From Choanephora cucurbitarum (lineage: Eukaryota; Mucoromycota; Mucoromycetes; Mucorales; Choanephoraceae), in the NCBI GenBank assembly GCA_025331435.1, contig JAIWNI010000014.1, forward strand, positions 186,001 through 250,000: a DNA stretch of 64,000 bases. The letters run 5' to 3'. Position 1 is the first letter of the stretch, and the number at the start of each line of letters is the position of its first letter. The notes under the pieces were generated by a model. It was given only the letters and a program-made list of their open reading frames with translations, did no database searches and had not been told where the DNA came from. Shown here in pieces: positions 61,648 through 64,000 of the stretch. Both the position numbers and the translations under genes were made by a program.

Positions 61648-62270
61648 TAATAAATACTTTAAGCATATTTTTTTCTGGACATTCTAGTTGTTTCTTCTAA
61701 ACTAAGCATTGTATTCTGCTTCAATTCTCATTTCAAGAACACTATCTGTTCTATATAGAAAATGGAACGAAAAATGCATTAACAAATGAGACAGAAGATA
61801 TATTGATCCATAGCTGATCATGACTTTCAGTCTAATTGATTTGTGAGGGTCGCACAAATCATAATAAAGGCCAATGAGAAGAGTTCAAAAAGCTACAGCT
61901 TGTCTTGTACAAATTGTCTAGTTAGATATAAAGGGGCATGCAGCAAATAAAAATCACTTTTACAAGTAATTGACTACAAGAGGAAGAAAGCAAGCCGCTC
62001 TTTTCTTTTCTAGTGACTGCTCATATAACTGTTTGAAGACGAAACAATCTTCTTTCAGATGATCCGTATCTAGTGACAAGAAATAAATGGATCCTGTTGA
62101 AAATAAAGCGCGGCTTGAAAGCCTATCCACTACTTCCCGACATCGGGAAGTATTATAAGTCTCATTTTTTTTACGTAAAGAAAACGATGACTCATGACTT
62201 TGAAGTTGAATTTCAATGCTTTAAATACAAAGCACTCTTAGCTTCCTATCCTCTTTCTTTCTGACACACT
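61648..62270. other. Intergenic stretch
   Basis: About 620 bp separating two plus-strand genes. A plus ORF (62073-62264) ends just before the ACT-protein ATG and lacks motifs; it is probably leader sequence. Nothing else is seen. Confidence 0.35.
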
Positions 62271-62684
62271 ATGTCTTCTCATACTATTCAACTTTTGATA
62301 TTGCCTGAAGAATTCTCGGTACATCAATATGATCGAGATCATAAAATTTCTGCCAAAGTAATGGATGCCCCTTGGTTCACTCTTTCAAAGACAAGCTCTG
62401 AACTTTCCTTGATTGTACCTACAGATTATGTGCTATCGGATACTCCTAACAAAACTGAGGCTAATTGGCGTATGTTTCAAGTAGATGCTCAGATGGACTT
62501 TGGACTTGTTGGTATCCTTGCACGCATAGTGAATCCCTTAAAGGACAATACTATCCCTGTGTTTGTTGTCAGCACTTTTGATACAGATTACGTTATGGTC
62601 AAACAGGATAAATTGACACAAGCTATCCAAGTTTTAAACGAGGCACCTAGCATTGTTGTAAAACAGGGCCAATCTATCCTATAG
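62271..62684 (+). CDS. Small ACT-domain protein
   Basis: A single exon of 137 residues starting MSSHTIQLLILPEEFSVHQY. The first about 60 residues form a beta-rich half (FTLSKTSSELSLIVPTDYVL). The second half is WRMFQVDAQMDFGLVGILAR, IVNPLKDNTIPVFVVSTFDT, DYVMVKQDKLTQAIQVLNEA, which has the FGLVGILA and STFDTDY signatures of the ACT_7-type fold also seen in CASTOR and aspartokinase regulatory regions. ACT domains bind amino acids or related ligands. A free-standing member like this is probably a sensor or regulator; ligand and partner are unknown. There is no transmembrane segment or targeting signal. Confidence 0.82.
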   Translation: MSSHTIQLLILPEEFSVHQYDRDHKISAKVMDAPWFTLSKTSSELSLIVPTDYVLSDTPNKTEANWRMFQVDAQMDFGLVGILARIVNPLKDNTIPVFVVSTFDTDYVMVKQDKLTQAIQVLNEAPSIVVKQGQSIL

Positions 62685-63567
62685 GCTTCTGTATGTTCTT
62701 TGAAATCACAGTCTAGTTGGTGGAGGCTGTCCGTTACAAGAAATCAAATGCTTTTCATTGAATAAATCTTAAAATGTTAAAGGTGCTAGAACATTATTTA
62801 TACATTAGATGTAGTGTTCAAAGAACAGGCATGTGCTAATATCTTGCTTTTCGGTCTCTTTCAGTTCTCTTGAAGTCAAATACGATGAATGTCGTGTCTT
62901 TTTATAAGAGATAAAAAGAAAGCCATATACATTTCTGGTAATAAGTACACGAATGTTAGCAATGATGTACGTTAGCCTTCTTCTACCCAACCTTCCTACT
63001 AGTGAAAATATTCAGGTAATCGAGAGCACACATACTGGTGATTCAAATATGTATTGATAACCATTCACTCTATTATGAATACTTATGAAGCGTTAGTCGC
63101 AGCATGTTTGTTTTTCATAGCAAAGAAAAAAAAAGAGGTTTTTCTGATTATCGATATCATACTGACTGTCCTTTGCTCTTAAGGAGTACTCCTCATGTTC
63201 AATTGTGTGGCCAGAAATACGAGTTAAAACAGTTTCAATGTAGAAAATAAAAGGCGAAAAGATACTGATGCACGTATGATACTATTTATACTGGGAAGAA
63301 GGATATAACTTTAAAGACAGTTTGATAATTTAAAACATGCTGGGCTCTTAAGAGCCACTCATCATAGCAAAACATCCTTAATTGATGCTTCATTCAATGA
63401 ATTCTGACAATTCTTGCGCACTCAGCTCGTTTGCACACAACAAAACAGGTTACACAGAGTCGATTATGAAATCAAAAGTTTATCTACAAGATTAAAATTA
63501 ACAGCTTTAAAGACGCCTACGATCAAACTAACTGCAACTCTCAATCAGGCCTAAAGGAAATCGCAAA
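62685..63567. promoter_or_regulatory. Spacer upstream of EBP-family gene
   Basis: About 880 bp with no supported gene; a minus ORF (62805-62990) lacks motifs. The part next to 63567 should be the promoter of the EBP-family gene. Confidence 0.35.
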
Positions 63568-64000
63568 ATGACTTCTCATCCGTATTACCCCACTACACTT
63601 GACATCCCATTATATGTTCCGAACACGAGAAGCACGTTTGAGTTACTTGTTGCTGCAGGTTCAATGATGACGATCTTGTTGATCAGTAGCGTTCTGTTAT
63701 TCAACACTTCAAAAAAGGCGACATCACAAGCACGCTTTTCATGGTTTTTTGTGAATGGCTTTATGCATTGTGGTTTTGAGCTTTATTGGCTAGTCAACCG
63801 AAAGACACTTGCTGGTCAAAGTGACTTGTTGGCCGAGATGTGGAAAGAGTACGGTCATGCCGACTCTCGTTATATTGTAGGCACCGATGATTTGTTGTTG
63901 ACCTTAGAGACACTGACTATTGTAAGTGACCGAGTTGCACTTTTTCTGCTTCTAACAATTTGTCTTTAGTTTATATGGGGTCCTTTATGTATTGCATCTG
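63568..64000 (+). CDS. EBP-family (emopamil-binding, sterol isomerase-like) protein, cut by window end
   Basis: Exon 1 (63568-63921) encodes MTSHPYYPTTLDIPLYVPNT, then a transmembrane segment (LVAAGSMMTILLISSVLLF) and a second, FSWFFVNGFMHCGFELYWLV, containing the His and Glu that in EBP proteins line the sterol-isomerase site. DLLAEMWKEYGHADSRYIVG follows. An intron (63922-63969) joins to exon 2 (63970 on), which reads FIWGPLCIAS, the expected next conserved motif of the EBP family (…GPL.). Animals and plants use EBP for delta8-delta7 sterol isomerisation in the ER; classical fungi use the unrelated ERG2. The C-terminal part is outside the window, so activity cannot be judged. Confidence 0.85.

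Overview
The window looks like nuclear DNA of a filamentous fungus, most likely a mucoralean (Mucoromycota). The genes are split by many short GT-AG introns of roughly 50-70 nt with CTAAC/CTGAT-like branch sites. Non-coding DNA is strongly AT-rich with long T and A runs and GA microsatellites. The proteins are typical fungal housekeeping proteins, and the transposon relics resemble Tc1/mariner, Helitron and other DNA-transposon families common in Mucorales. The species cannot be named from the sequence alone. Exon joins were worked out by hand from splice sites, reading phase and family knowledge.

Layout. 0-2.5 kb: the edge of a minus-strand gene, then gene-poor DNA. 2.5-8.2 kb: diacylglycerol kinase, the nucleoporin SEH1 with a very large glutamine-rich insertion, and a membrane-anchored PC-esterase-type protein. 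10.6-12.6 kb: RMI1. 12.7-17.1 kb: gene-poor, with a MITE-like element and a decayed Tc1/IS630-like transposase. 17.1-23.5 kb: a triose-phosphate/nucleotide-sugar type transporter, a Ran1/Sks1-like kinase, an ankyrin-dysferlin-FYVE-RING protein and the SNARE YKT6. 25.5-26.2 kb: a secreted, probably GPI-anchored wall protein.

26.9-30.4 kb is a transposon graveyard: Helitron helicase fragments interrupted by an almost complete 1.34 kb Tc1-like element with clear inverted repeats and a TA duplication. 31.0-37.8 kb: SNX4/ATG24, a pseudouridine-5'-phosphate glycosidase, a mitochondrial scramblase-like protein (AIM25 type) and the Hsp90 co-chaperone CNS1/TTC4. 37.9-42.3 kb is a second mobile-element block with an intact C2H2-finger ORF, a multiply broken transposase, G-run repeats and 20-bp tandem repeats. 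Its right edge overlaps the 3' end of a small membrane-protein gene.

43.1-45.9 kb is gene-poor. 45.9-51.97 kb: a 14-exon type II membrane dipeptidyl aminopeptidase, a voltage-sensor-domain-only protein and the ribosome-associated J-protein ZUO1. 52.2-57.9 kb holds two purine-synthesis genes, ADE4 and ADE2, on either side of the mRNA 3'-processing factor CLP1. 58.4-64 kb: an unrecognised gene, a mitochondrial MTF2-like protein, a small ACT-domain protein and the start of an EBP-family (sterol isomerase-like) gene cut by the window edge.

Neighbours are often closely convergent (SEH1/PC-esterase, SNX4/PsiMP glycosidase, VSD protein/ZUO1, CLP1/ADE2) or divergent (scramblase/CNS1, ADE4/CLP1). No rRNA, tRNA, CRISPR or prokaryotic feature was seen. 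The most unusual objects are the 37.9-42.3 kb element, the nested 26.9-30.2 kb relics and the unrecognised 58.4-59.6 kb gene. I found nothing I would call a new multi-gene system.
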